From Petaurus breviceps papuanus (taxonomy: Eukaryota; Chordata; Mammalia; Diprotodontia; Petauridae), in assembly GCA_028583685.1 (NCBI GenBank), contig JAMXIF010000051.1, forward strand, positions 52,278,120 to 52,342,119: a DNA stretch of 64,000 bases, written 5' to 3'. Under the pieces are notes generated by a model. It ran no database searches. It had not been told where the DNA came from and was given only the letters and a program-made list of their open reading frames with translations. Positions 35,099-46,335 of this stretch are shown here, piece by piece. Made by a program: the position numbers and the translations under genes. Position 1 is the first letter of the stretch, and every line of letters starts with the position of its first letter.

Positions 35099-35379
35099 GA
35101 CCACAACCCACTGATTAGCAGTAAGCCAGCTAAATAATTGTGCCTATCATTGTTCCAGAAGGCAAACTCCCATCAGTTGGGGAGGTGGGAGAGAGTCTGG
35201 GGGAATGTGGTAGAAAAAAAAAAAAAGCCTAGGAATTCACATTCCTGTTGGAATCCTGGCTTTGCTATATCAGTTTAATTCAATAAATATCCACTGAGAA
35301 ATCTAATAGGTGCATGAAGACACTGCTAGGCACTGAAGATAACGAGGGGAATGTCCTCAAGTTCAGAGACTTTGGGCAA

Positions 35380-35500
35380 GTCACTTAACCTCTCATCCTC
35401 AATTTCCTAAGAAATGGGCAGATTGAATAAGATGCTGACATGCTGCTCAATCTGCCCATTTCATAGATGAGTAAATTGAGACTCTGAGAGGTTAAGTGAC
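35380..35500. repeat. Inverted repeat formed of MIR sequence
   Basis: Arms gaaatgggcagattga (35411-35426) and its exact reverse complement (35447-35462) surround a 20-bp spacer. Outer arms continue as SINE sequence (gtcacttaacctctc and gagaggttaagtgac). Confidence 0.7.
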
Positions 35501-35651
35501 TATGATATCTTCCTTTAATGTATGAAATGGGAATAAGAATGCTTGTGCTATCAATTCAGTGTGATTCAATAAACATGCATTCAACATCTATTTAGGAGTG
35601 AGGCAGATAGATAGAATGGTACGTGGAAATTATATATGTGTCTGTGTGTGT

Positions 35652-35652
<1 letters not shown>

Positions 35653-35697
<45 letters not shown>
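35653..35697 (+). repeat. (GA)n microsatellite
   Basis: About 22 uninterrupted GA units, preceded by a short GT run and followed by GACA units. Confidence 0.95.
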
Positions 35698-35699
<2 letters not shown>

Positions 35700-35769
35700 C
35701 AGACAGACAGAGACAGAGAGACAGATATAGAAATGAATGAATATATGTTTGGGGGGTTTTTGGTTTTTG

Positions 35770-35956
35770 GTTTTTTTGTTTGTTTTTAGATTTTTCTTTT
35801 TTTCTTTTTGGAGGGGGGAAGGTCAGGCAGTTAGGGTAAAATGACTTGCCCAAGGCCACATGGCTAGATTTGTGTTAAGTGTCTGAAGCCGTATTTGAAC
35901 TCAGGTCCTTCTGACTCCAGGGCTGGTTCTCTATTCCCTGTACCACCTAGGTGCCC
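35770..35956 (-). mobile_element. Marsupial tRNA-derived SINE, antisense
   Basis: Shows T-rich tail, caaggccacatggctagatt, ctccagggctggttctctat and the head accacctaggtgccc. An 11-bp repeat atgaatgaata flanks the region at 35733-35743 and 35958-35968, though it is low-complexity. Confidence 0.8.
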
Positions 35957-36095
35957 TATGAATGAATAAATGAATGGGAAAAAAATGTATTAAGTGCTTT
36001 CTATGTTCAAGGCATTGTGCTAAGAGCTACAGAAAGACAAAAAAGTCTGCCTTCAAGGACCATACATTCTAATTGGAGGAGCAACTAGAGAGACT
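35957..36095 (-). repeat. L2 LINE 3' end, antisense
   Basis: Shows tgtattaagtgctttctatg and caaggcattgtgctaagagc. Confidence 0.7.
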
Positions 36096-36389
36096 GGTAG
36101 TCCAGAAGGGCCACTTTGGTCCCTAAGAATACACAAGGATGTTTATTTTCAAAGAGAATATTCAGAAAAAGGGAAAGCTGTGTGACCCAAAAAGGCAACT
36201 TGTCCGAATCTGCAGTCATTTCTCTGCCATTGTCCATATCTGTGTTGGTGGATGGAGTTTCCACACTGGAAGTCCACTGTGGTGATCAAATCCCAAGTCT
36301 GAGCCTGTCCCCAGATGTGCCAGGCACTGGGCTAGGCAGGGAAGGACCAGATAGACACAAAAGCATCTCTGCTAGGGACTCAAACTAGG

Positions 36390-36490
36390 AACTTTGGGAG
36401 AATCACTGAATCTTTCTGAGCTATAATTTTCTCATTTGTAAAATGAGCAGACGGATGTCTAAAGTTCTTTCTGGTTCTAAATTCTATGTT
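36390..36490 (+). repeat. MIR-type SINE 3' half
   Basis: Shows ttttctcatttgtaaaatga and agttctttctggttctaaat. Confidence 0.6.
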
Positions 36491-36579
36491 TATTTAATTT
36501 TTTTTTTAACTGGACCTGTTGGTTCCATTGGTGAAGGGAGTTGCTGGAGAGAAACTTTCTCTGCCCATGAAAATAGAAA

Positions 36580-36722
36580 CATCCTTTGTAACTTGGACTC
36601 TTAGAGAGTTGCCTGGGACACTGAGGGGTTAAATGTGTGACCAAGGGCACACAGCTGGTATGGGTCAGGGGCAAAACTTGAACTCGGATCCACCTATCAC
36701 TAAGGTCAATATCCATGCCTTA
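36580..36722 (-). repeat. SINE, antisense
   Basis: Shows cttagagagttgcctgggac, gaccaagggcacacagctgg and aaaacttgaactcggatcc. Related copies lie at 41765-41905 and 51680-51800. Confidence 0.6.
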
Positions 36723-36774
36723 TGACAGACTTATCCTATGATCTAGAAAGCAGGGAAAATAATACTTATACTGT

Positions 36775-36895
36775 TCAATTTATTTCAACCCAGCAAGCAT
36801 TCTTGAAGCATCTATCTACTGTATGCCAGGCACTAGAGATACCAAGACAAAATATAGCAGTCCCTTCCCTCAAGGAATTTCTATTCTAGAGTCCA
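36775..36895 (-). repeat. L2 LINE 3' end, antisense
   Basis: Shows ctgtatgccaggcactagag and cccttccctcaaggaatttc. Confidence 0.65.
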
Positions 36896-37108
36896 TTCAT
36901 TCACCCATCTACCTCAAGGTTCAATATACTCAACTGTAGTAGGCTAAGTCAATGTCAGCTGTTAACATTATTGTGGCTGTTGTTTGTTATTAGTATGATT
37001 CTTATCTGGGAACACTAAAGAAAGGTGGTTCAGTAAGTTGGGTTACTTGGGATATGGGCTCACATGAAATGGGATCTCCCAACACCAACTTGACTGTCGT
37101 CTCTGCAG

Positions 37109-37217
37109 GTCAGCCAGTACACATTTGCCATGTGCAGTTACCGAGAGAAAAAGGCCGAGCCTCAGGAACTTCTGCAGCTGGATGGCTACACCGTAGACTA
37201 CACTGACCCCCAGCCAG
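37109..37217 (+). CDS. CADPS: CADPS exon: middle of PH domain
   Basis: A 109-nt exon encoding [18 protein letters not shown] followed by [18 protein letters not shown] and the first base of a glycine codon. It supplies the central beta strands of the PH domain, including the [10 protein letters not shown] strand. The acceptor is GTCTCTGCAG and phase 0 is carried in from the previous exon. The donor, CCAG|GTACCC, is weak: positions +4 to +6 do not match the usual AGT. No better GT lies nearby in frame, and the join to the next exon gives an unbroken PH domain, so this donor is accepted. Confidence 0.97.
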
Positions 37218-37356
37218 GTACCCTACTTCATGGCAGGCTCCAGTTATCAATGAAATGCTTCTCTTTTGTAGCGTCACACAGAATGACTAAATGTAGCTCA
37301 AAATGAGTTCTGATTTTTCCTAAAAGTAATGCTCAAACTTAAAATGCTCATACATG

Positions 37357-37405
37357 CATATATATATATATACATATTATATATAAATATATATATATAT
37401 ATATG
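37357..37405 (+). repeat. (TA)n-rich microsatellite
   Basis: Alternating TA runs with interruptions, about 140 bp after a CADPS exon. Confidence 0.9.
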
Positions 37406-38929
37406 TACATCTATATGCCTATATATTTGCCAGTTCAAATCTGTATAATGGAATACGTGCATGTATATATTCAGTCACAAATCAAGTAAGCCTTGATCTA
37501 TTTGTCAGATATACACATCAAAGCTACACAACACAGGTTAGAAAACATTAAACAATAGATTCCCTATACATTCTACATGGATGGTCACTATGTTCTCAAG
37601 AAGAAAGAATTTAAAGTCAGGGAGACTTTTGATTCCCTTTGTAACTGAAAAATCCATGTGAAATGGAAGCCTTGGAGGGGGAAGTTTTATATTTGTAAGT
37701 TGTGTTTTTCTCTTACCCTCCCCCAAATGTAATCTTTCCAAAAACCCAGTCGAAATCAGTCTTCAGCATCCTAGACTTTGGGGGGTGGGGGATCATTTCA
37801 GCATATTAATAAGCAACAAGCACCACCAGCCCTCTCCCAGAAAAGTTATTTTCTTATGCCAAATCTACATGAGGCAAGCATTTCCAACCATACTGTAGTA
37901 TTTGGCCCAAAACCTTTTTTCCTCCTCCCATATTGCTCATCCACATGCAATAAAATAAGCATAGAAGAAAGATGATCTCAAGGGAAGGCTGGGTGTTAAC
38001 CTGACAAGATATGGGAGACTAGTCCTAAGGACCATGCTAGCAGAGAAACTGATCTTCCTTGTGTTCGAGCCCATCTTAAGAGTCGGTGACCCACTTTACC
38101 TTGCTCTCCAATGAGTAATCCTGCACACTGCCACTACACAAAGACAAGACTGGCTTCATTAGGCATTAATTAAATGCTTTAGTCGGGAGCCTCCTGTTCT
38201 TACAAGTGTGCCTCCTGGCATTTTCACAAAATGGTTCGTTAAATTGGCCCTCACATTGGCAGGTGCAAGTTTGTTTTCTTCCCCAACATTGGCTTACCCT
38301 CAGATAAAAATGGGCCCAGCCTTTCCTTGTTGCTACCCTGTGAGAGTCATGTAAAACTCATGGGGAAAATGAGTCAAAAAGTGGACCATGCAAAGTCAAC
38401 ATCAAAAGGCAAAACATGACTTTGTTCTGCAAGTCAAACCAAAATCCCTTTGTTGTGAAAATCTTTTCTAGATCAAGTCCTTAAAAAAAAAAAACAACCT
38501 ATTTACTGGTCATGCTAGTGGGTGCTTTGTGTTATGACAGAAATGCCATTTTCCATAAGAAAAAAAAACAAAGTTTAGTTGTGTCTAGCAATGAAAATAT
38601 TAATAACAATGTTAACAAAATATCAAATAGAATATTCATTTAAATAGCAATGCTGATTTTATTGCATTATGACCCCTACCATTGTTAATATCACCCCCAT
38701 CATTGCTATCTCTGAATGAAAATAGGAGCAGATTCTTGAGCCTCCTTCTCAAAGACTCAGAGTAGAGCAGGTAAGGACATTGCATTCCTTTCTCAATGAA
38801 TGCAGTCCTAGATACTCTTATTTTGGCAGTTTGCAGCCTCATTTGTCATGGAAATCTCAGTAACCTCTGAAAGGGAGGGGGGGAAATGAAAATCATTGCC
38901 AGGATCAACCTTTTTGTTACCAATAAAAG

Positions 38930-39065
38930 CATTAACAAGCATTTATTGACTATTTATTATGTATCAGGCATCATGCTAAGCACTGAGGAAACAAAGAAAG
39001 GCAGAAAACCTCAAGAAGCTTTCTTTTGGAGGAGATAGTGAGTATATAAGTAGAGAGACCCAGGA
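38930..39065 (-). repeat. L2 LINE 3' end, antisense
   Basis: Shows aagcatttattgactattta and catcatgctaagcactgagg. Confidence 0.7.
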
Positions 39066-39349
39066 CACATGCAGAATAGATGGAAAGTAACCTTAGAGAG
39101 GAAAGCTGTAGCAGTTGGAGAGACTGGGAAAGACTTGAGGAAAACAAAGAGGTTCATATATTTTCACTTCTCACAGGCAGGTCTGACTACTACCAGACAG
39201 TCTTCAGGTATGTCCCCAGGTACCTACAGGAAGTGGGTTATAAATGGGGGAGGGAAATTAATATAAGTACTTGCTTGATTCTGCCCCCTTTGGGATGACA
39301 TTATATCCAAAAGTTCACCGCCACAGTGTATATAGGTTTCAAAGGCTTC

Positions 39350-39725
39350 CCATGAGACACTACTCAAAATAGTCTACCAGCTACTATTCCCAGGGCCTCC
39401 TGGAACATTCTCCCTGGACCTTCTCACCCATGAGCATCTTTCCACCATGACATCCCTCTTCTCCCATTGGTGAATTCCTCCAGGTACCACCATTTGGGGG
39501 AAGGTCCCAGGATAGCCAACCTTCATTTACCTCCTGGCTGTGCTTCTGACTTCGAGATTTCAGCACCATGCTTCCCAAACCCCTTTCAGTTTCATTTTGT
39601 ATTCTGTCTTTCCCGTTAGAATATAAGCTCCTTGAGGGTAAGGACTAATTTTCTTTCTGCTCTTCTTCTCTACAGCACTTAGCACAATGCCTGGCACAAA
39701 ATCTTAATAAATGCTCATAGCCTTG
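39350..39725 (+). repeat. LINE 3' tail (L2/CR1 group)
   Basis: Ends in tagaatataagctccttgag, agcacttagcacaatgcctg and cttaataaatgctcatag. The upstream part is not assigned with certainty. Confidence 0.6.
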
Positions 39726-40106
39726 CTGTGTACCAAACCAGGAGTTGCCTGCTACTCAAGGGACCTACCCACATCTAAATAAGGAATTAAGAATTAAATG
39801 CCATTTAATTTCATATTCATCATGCCCCAAAAACATTTTTTCTGATGCTGGAGTTATGCATTATAGTTAGTTAAACCCCAAAATAAATGTGTAGACTTAA
39901 TTCCTGATCCCTAGGAATTCAAAGTTTAAGGTAGCTGACATTGACACGGACCCATCTATACAGGACATATAGCCAGCAGGGTGAACATATTGCACCAGTG
40001 GTTGGGAAGAGTGTCATTGGCAAGACCATTTCCCAGTGTGCTCTTTGTGATGGTGAGGCATGAAAGAGACCAAATCTCATCGAGATATTGTCTGATCTCA
40101 TTCTAG

Positions 40107-40319
40107 GTTTGGAAGGGGGGCGAGCCTTCTTCAATGCTGTTAAAGAAGGAGACACCGTGATTTTTGCCAGCGACGATGAACAAGATCGGATCCTGTGGGT
40201 CCAAGCCATGTACCGGGCCACTGGCCAGTCCCATAAGCCTGTCCCCCCAACTCAAGTTCAAAAGCTAAATGCCAAGGGAGGAAACGTACCTCAGCTAGAT
40301 GCACCAATATCTCAATTTT
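40107..40319 (+). CDS. CADPS: CADPS exon: end of PH domain and linker
   Basis: A 213-nt exon. Two bases complete the glycine, then 70 residues follow, and one T is left over (phase 1). It encodes [19 protein letters not shown] and [20 protein letters not shown], where I-L-W-V-Q-A-M is the C-terminal helix of the PH domain with its invariant tryptophan. The proline-rich linker ([10 protein letters not shown]) and [10 protein letters not shown] follow. The acceptor is TCATTCTAG and the donor is a perfect GTAAGT at 40320. The trailing T can be completed in two ways: directly by exon 62890-63026 to give Y (QFYADR), or through the microexon at 53661 to give S (QFSGLKDADR). Confidence 0.97.
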
Positions 40320-41019
40320 GTAAGTAACTAAGTTCTCTAAGGATGTAACTCTCTAATCCATGATTTGCCCTATGAAGTCAAAGCAATCTCCAAAGATCAT
40401 GTTAAATTAGCTTCTTAAAACACCATTTTATGGGTTCTAAAATGTTTTAAAACAAAAATTCATCAGGCATGTTTGCTGAAAACATGAGTTGGGGAAGCCT
40501 GGGAAAAGTTGGGATGGAATGATTGATGAATGGGATTTTAAAATGCAATACTTGATGTATTTTTTTTTCAAAGACTGAACTATATGGAACATTTATGTCA
40601 GTTTTAAGGGTAAAGTGAGACAAAGCCAGAGTCAGAGAGGTGAAAGGTAGGATGGTAATTCACAGCCAGCCATTCATTTGTCTTCCTTTGATCGTCTAAG
40701 ATAAAGTATGTGATTTCTTTCCTTGCTTTATTCCTTCCTATTAATGTTCCTTTATAAATAGGGCTTCATTTGAAACCAATTAAAAATCTGCCATTAAGAA
40801 TAACTTAAAAATAAAATAAGACATTATCACATGCAGTGAAAAAAGCATTTGTGCCTTAAATTCCCATCCTGGGTTAGGCAATAAATAAACTTGGATTCCA
40901 AATTACAATAGTCTCCTTAAACAACCTTACTTAGTGCTCCAGCATCTGCCTCCTTTTTCCTCTGGCTGTTTCTGCCATTCAACCCTTGCCAGTGTCTTGT
41001 CAATAGACAGGCAGTTAGA

Positions 41020-41118
41020 TAGACCTTATATAATATAATTACTGGTCTAAAATTCGGGGAGACTGGGAAACTGAATTTGCCTCTTCCATTTACCTAGCTG
41101 TGTGGCCTTGGGCTAATT
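41020..41118 (+). repeat. MIR-type SINE fragment
   Basis: Shows ctagctgtgtggccttgggc after an eroded head. Confidence 0.5.
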
Positions 41119-41154
41119 CCACTTGCCTTGACTTTAGTTTATCCATCTATAACA

Positions 41155-41262
41155 CCCCAGGACCATAGAATAATCAGTTTAGAGCTGGTAGGGGACTCAG
41201 TCCAACTCCTTCCTTTTACAGATAAGGAGAATGAGACCCAGAGAAGGAGTTGTATAAAGTAA
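41155..41262 (-). repeat. MIR-type SINE, antisense
   Basis: Shows agtccaactccttcctttta and aggagaatgagacccagaga. Confidence 0.65.
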
Positions 41263-41299
41263 TAGTAAGAGTTCACATTGATAGAGCATTTTAGGTTAC

Positions 41300-41502
41300 A
41301 CAAGGCAGAAGAAAGTAGTGGAAAACTCAATGGCTTTGGAGATACAGGACCTGGGTTCAAATCCTGCCTCTGATACTTACTGCCTACTTAACCTTGGGCA
41401 GGTTACTTCTCCTCCCTGGGCCTCAGCTTCCCCATCTGTAAAGTTAGAGGATTGGACTATATGCTCTCTGAGCTCCTTTCCACCTCAAAAGTCATAATGC
41501 CA
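41300..41502 (+). repeat. MIR-type SINE
   Basis: Shows gacctgggttcaaatcctgc, cctcagcttccccatctgta and gctcctttccacctcaaaag. Confidence 0.75.
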
Positions 41503-41764
41503 TAAACCCTGCAAGAAATAAGGGGTTGAACCCAGACATTCTGACCATAAAGCTATTCTCCTTTCCATTGCCCTGAGGATTTCCTCTAAGGAAAGCCTTT
41601 CCTCTAGCATTCCTTGACTTTCTTTTTGGCAGCTTTCTACTTTTAGGTAGAGGGTCAGACAAAGTAATTATTCACTGCAAACTTTTTCTGGTTTGGTTTT
41701 TTTGGGGCCCAAACCTGAAAATTTCATTGGTTTAAGAAACTTCCAGTGAGGAAACTCCTTCTAC

Positions 41765-41905
41765 CAATGCATCTGTGACTCTTGGTCTTCAAAGAGCTGC
41801 TCAAGACACTGAGAGATTCCAGGGTCACACAACCCATACTTGGCAGAGGGGGAACTTGAACTCAGGTCTTCTTGACTCTGAGGCTGACCCTCTCCCCACT
41901 GTCAG
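41765..41905 (-). repeat. SINE, antisense
   Basis: Shows cagggtcacacaacccatac and gaacttgaactcaggtcttc. Confidence 0.6.
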
Positions 41906-41920
41906 GCTACCTTAATCTTT

Positions 41921-41972
41921 GGAGGAGGAGGAGGAAGAGGAGAAAAAGGAGGAGGAGGAAGAGGAAGAGGAG

Positions 41973-42004
<32 letters not shown>

Positions 42005-42106
42005 AAAGGAGGAGGAAGAGGAGAAAAAGGAGGAGGAGGAAGAGGAGGAGGAAGAAGAGGAGGAGGAAGAAAAGGAGGAGGAGGAGGAAGAGGAAAAGGA
42101 GGAGGA
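41921..42106 (+). repeat. 186-nt uninterrupted purine tract (GAGGAA-type)
   Basis: Every base is A or G. The order is a mixture of GGA, GAA and GAAAAA units. Open frames across it (poly-Glu, poly-Arg/Lys, poly-Leu on the other strand) are repeat artefacts. Confidence 0.97.
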
Positions 42107-42409
42107 CGGCCGCTACAAACAAAATGGGAACATAAAACACAAATAAGCAGTTCCTTTTACTATAAACTCCCTACTTTGCCTAGTTGTGCACTTCCTCCTC
42201 ACTCAGCATATAAAAGATCACTTAGAGTGAAATAGAATTTCAAAATACATGGCATACTCAAAAATTGTATAGGACAGAGAGCTAGGAGACTCACTTCTCT
42301 TTCTTATAGAAGTCTGTTTATTTTCCCTCTGGAGGCCTCAGTTTTCCCATCTGGAAAAGGGCAGAGATGGGGCAATGTAAGATCTCTTTCTAGGCCTAAA
42401 ATGGTATCG

Positions 42410-42646
42410 CATTGCTCAGTTGTTTCAGTCTTGTCTACCTCTTTGTGATCCCATTTGGGGTTTTCTTGGCAAAAATAGTGGAGTGGTTTGCTATTTCCTT
42501 CTCCAGTGAATTTTACAGATGAGGAAACTGAGGCAGAGTGAAGTGACTTGCCCAGGTTCACATAGCTAGTGTGTGAGGCCAGATTTGAATTCAGGAAGAT
42601 GAATCCAGGCCTGGCTTACTATCCATTGAGTCACCTAACTACCCCT
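42410..42646 (-). mobile_element. SINE with RTE/BovB-type tail, antisense
   Basis: Shows gttgtttcagtcttgtctac, gatcccatttggggttttct, gagtggtttgctatttcctt and a clear tRNA-like head at the right end. Confidence 0.85.
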
Positions 42647-42794
42647 AAAATTATATAATATTCCTCAAAAATGTATCATCTTAGACACAAATGACAAAGT
42701 CTGATAATAATTTTAATAATATGTAGTTAAGAATGTTGTAATAGTAATTTTTGGGGGGAACGAAAGCAAGATGGCCTTTGTATTTGAAAATTCA

Positions 42795-42972
42795 GTGATT
42801 CTTTGATGACACTTGATTTACAAAATCCTTCATGTACATTTATCCTTTAATCTTCACAGAAACTCAGGGAGGTAGGTGGGGAAGATACCTATTATACAGA
42901 TGACTTAACTGAGACCCAAGTGATAGACATGCCCTTGCCCAAAGTTACATAGCTCATAATCAGGGAATCTCG
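42795..42972 (-). repeat. MIR-type SINE, antisense
   Basis: Shows tcttcacagaaactcaggga and cccaaagttacatagctcat. Confidence 0.65.
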
Positions 42973-43094
42973 AATAAAATCTTAAATTTTCTGATCCCTT
43001 ATCCAATAAATTATCTGATAACCTTATCTTAGGTTCTTTCCCCCAAGATTAGAAATTTATCCCATATTAGAAAATATGAGTAGGAAAGCATCCT

Positions 43095-43292
43095 ATCAGA
43101 GACAGCATAAGGTAGTGCATAGAATCCTAGACTTGGGGTCAAGAAGACTTGTCTTCAAATCACACCTCAGGTGCTTACTAGCTTTGTGACCCTGGGCAAG
43201 TCACTGCTCTTCTCTGGCCCACCTATAAAATGAGGGAGTTAGACTCAGAGTCCTCTCAAGTCCTTCCCAGCTCTCAAGCAATGATCTTATGA
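43095..43292 (+). repeat. MIR-type SINE
   Basis: Shows ttggggtcaagaagacttgt, ttgtgaccctgggcaagtca and ccttcccagctctcaagcaa. Confidence 0.75.
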
Positions 43293-43624
43293 TAATTCAT
43301 TGAAATCATTTCTTGAAACCTGCCCAGGTCAGTATGAGATCTTTGAACACATACATTTGAGTTCCTTGTCCAGCAAAACGTCCTCAGTCAGTTCTCCTTA
43401 TTTGAGCACTGAGCATTTGTGATGACGGAGTTGGGGAGGAGGAGAATGGGGGATGCAGTATGGACTTGGGGAAGCAAGATTCAGTACCAATGTATCATGG
43501 ACAGCTTATAACTCAGAGAGTCTCTTCAACAGCAGTCATCAGATAAATTAGGGTCGAGTGGAATGATATCTTTATAACTGTTTTGTAAGAACAGATCACT
43601 TGCATTGTCTTGTTTTAGACTCGA

Positions 43625-43735
43625 TCAATTAATCAAGGAGTTGTTTACCAAGAACTGTGCTTAGCACTATGTAAATGGCACAGAAAAAAATTTAGACAAT
43701 CTCCCTAAAGAAGCTTAAGACAATAATTCACATTT
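43625..43735 (-). repeat. L2 LINE 3' end, antisense
   Basis: Shows caagaactgtgcttagcact and agacaatctccctaaagaag. Confidence 0.55.
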
Positions 43736-43736
43736 T

Positions 43737-43905
43737 AAAAATACTTAAAAATTTACAATATAGAAAGTATGATTATCATTCCTATTTTACAGAAAAGATA
43801 ACCAAGGCTCAGAAACCTATCCAGGGTCACCAAGCTGGGTCAAGATTTAAATTCATAAATTTCCAGAGAGCTTTCCATTATTACATGTGCCTCTTAGCTA
43901 CTAAT
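43737..43905 (-). repeat. MIR-type SINE, antisense
   Basis: Shows gattatcattcctattttac and aacctatccagggtcaccaa. Confidence 0.6.
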
Positions 43906-43939
43906 ATACATAATACAACTACATAATAATTGTTTAACT

Positions 43940-44178
43940 GGGTCATTATGACTATAAAACTTGAGTTCAAATACAGTCTCAAATAATTATTAGTTAGGTG
44001 GCCCTGGGCAGGTCATTTAACTTCTGTCTGCCTGAGCTTCCTGATCTCTAAAATGAGAATAGCACCTACCTCCCAGAATTGCTGTGAGAATCAAATGAGA
44101 TAAAAATAGAAAGCACTTTGCAAACTTTAAAACTGTATAAATACTAGCTATTATTATTTTATTATTATAATAATTGTA
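43940..44178 (+). repeat. THER1/MIR-type SINE
   Basis: Core and tail are clear: ctcccagaattgctgtgaga, agcactttgcaaactttaaa and tactagctattattattt. Confidence 0.75.
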
Positions 44179-44179
44179 A

Positions 44180-44990
44180 GGGAGTTAAGAAAAGGGATCT
44201 GTGTAAGTCTGAATCAAATTTGATAAATACAAAATGTTACACATGGGTTCAAAAAATCACTTCCTAAATATAAGGAAGGTATAAGAGGGAGTGTGGCTAG
44301 ACAAAAGGTCATCTTTTTAAAAATATAGCTTTAGCAGGCTGCAACATCAATGTATGTCAACACTATGACATGGCAGCCAAGAAGGCTGCTGCTTACATCT
44401 TAAGTTGCATTTGAGAAGCCACAAGTTCCAGAAATGAAAACGGGATGGTCCCACCGTATTCTGCCCTGAGCAAACATTATCTGGTACATGAGGTTCCGTT
44501 ACAGGCACCACATTTTAAGAAGAACATGATTGAGCCAGTGAATGGAAACCAAGATGACAAAGGACCTCAAAATCATGACATATGGAGATTAGCTGAAGGA
44601 AATGAAGGTCATTATTCTGGAGATTAGAAGTCTCCATAGAGGGCATGACAACTGTCTTCAAGTTTCTGAGGGATCATTGCATAGAAGAAAGAGTACAGTG
44701 TTCTGTTTATTACTGGAGGGAAGAATTGGGAGAAAAGAGAAAAAATTGCAAAGAGGCAACATTAGTCCTGATTTAAGGAAAATGTCTAATTATGAGAATT
44801 ATCCGCCAGTAGAGAGGTGTGCCTTGGGAGCTAGGAGATCCCTCTTACTGGAGGTCTTCAAGTAAAGTTTCCAGGTCCACTTTCCTTGTACTTTGTGGAG
44901 GGGTTTTCCTGCTCTGGTTTCGGTTGGAATGGATGCCCCTGAGGCCCCCTTCCAACTTTGGGATTCTTGAGTATTCTGGAGGATATTCAG
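44180..44990 (+). repeat. L3/CR1 LINE 3' region
   Basis: Shows acatgggttcaaaaaatcac, ggcagccaagaaggctgctg, caggcaccacattttaagaa, tactggaggtcttcaagtaa and the end cccttccaactttgggattc. A second, independent copy of the family at 16005-16808. Confidence 0.75.
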
Positions 44991-45694
44991 TGGTTTGACT
45001 CAGAAAAGGCTTAAATGACCTTGGAACTGGACTGGAGGAAATCCACATTGGATTGGATAAATTTCACACATTCTTGCTTCCTTACTTACTAAATTGCACA
45101 ATTTCTATTCATAGTTAAGTTATAAATGATTTATTACCATTCTGTGATCCTGCCCTAGCAAAATAACATAGTTCAGTTGGATTCTGAAGGTTTTCATAGG
45201 GTTTCTACACATTTTTTAATGAGATTCTATTCACATGAACTTACATAGTACATTCAAATAAAACAGTTCCTTTCCACTTTGTACATTTGATCTCCTTTCC
45301 TCCAGGCATAATCTTATGTAAATCATATCAGACAAATGGGCATTTTCATGTCCCACATAAGATGGTCCAGAGGAGCCTCATAGGACTCAGAAATCAGTCA
45401 GCCAGAGGCGAGGGTAGGGAAAAAAAAGAGTGATCATGAAGAAGGAATGTTAAATGTGTCGGATTTTTTAAATGCTTTGATCTGTTTTACTGAATTTTTT
45501 CCTCTTCCTTTTTTATTTTTCTGGTCTTTTTAAATAGGCTTTTTTAAAATAAAGGATGACTCTCAGAAAGGCGGAAGAAAATAAGTGATATACAAACAAA
45601 AGATGTCAATAAGATCTATTTTAATGTAGGAAATCAATAATAAATATTGAACAAAGAAAGGCTATTTCTTTCCCTACATATTTTAACAAATGAA

Positions 45695-45872
45695 AGGTGA
45701 AAATTAAATTATTTAGTCCAACTGTTTATTTCAAAGATGAGCAAGCTGAGGTCTAGGTGACTTGGACAAGGTCACAGAAGTAACAAGAAATAGAATCTGT
45801 ATTTGAACCCAGGTCCTTGGACTCCAAATCCTATAATCATTTTTGTATTCCACACTGTTTTCCATTCTTAGC
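45695..45872 (-). repeat. MIR-type SINE, antisense
   Basis: Shows gtgacttggacaaggtcaca and gtatttgaacccaggtcctt. Confidence 0.65.
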
Positions 45873-45894
45873 TGGCCTTGTATATTTCAGCTTA

Positions 45895-46335
45895 ATTCAA
45901 TTCAACTAAACAAGCATTTATTAATCCTCTGCTATGGGCAAAGCATTGTGCTAGGTGGTGGAGATTCATAGACAGACTAGAAATTTAACCCTATCAGACA
46001 ACATTTACACTGAGAAGGCAATGCCATATAATGTGAGGATGTGAGGAGAGGAGGAATTCTGAAAAGCCTGGGGATCAGGGAGGGCTTCCTTTAGGGTTAT
46101 TGCAATAGTTCAAGTAAGAAATGATGATGTTCGGAATTAGAATAGAAGCCTACTATGATTGGACATAAGGGGACATTTTGAGAGATGTTGTGTAAGTAAG
46201 AACCAGCAAAATTTGACATGACTTGGCCATGGAAGGGGTGGAGGAAGGAGGAAGAGGGAATTGTGGAAGATAACTCTGAGATTGCAGATCTAGGCAATGT
46301 GGCTGATGTGGGCAGCCCCTCCATCAGGTCACAAA
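45895..46335 (-). repeat. L2 LINE, antisense
   Basis: Shows acaagcatttattaatcctc, gcaaagcattgtgctaggtg, gggttattgcaatagttcaa and agataactctgagattgcag. Confidence 0.75.

Larger units (their letters stand above)
18314..37108. other. CADPS intron interrupting the PH domain (18.8 kb)
   Basis: A phase-0 intron with GTAACA and CAG ends and no further exon detected. It is dense in SINE, L2 and simple repeats and contains the only sequence gap. Unassigned single-copy-looking stretches are about 23090-23780, 28250-28640, 30970-31530, 31850-32400 and 33910-34900; two of these carry CTCF-like motifs. Confidence 0.85.
37218..40106. other. CADPS intron between second and third PH exons
   Basis: A 2889-bp phase-1 intron. 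It contains an AT microsatellite, a short L2 piece and a LINE tail at 39350-39725. The 37990-38900 stretch contains no repeat I recognise and looks single-copy. Confidence 0.85.

Noticed and set aside
41872-42146. Glu-rich, Arg/Lys-rich and Leu-rich open frames
   Set aside because: They are translations of the purine tract in different frames, with no start context or flanking coding sequence.
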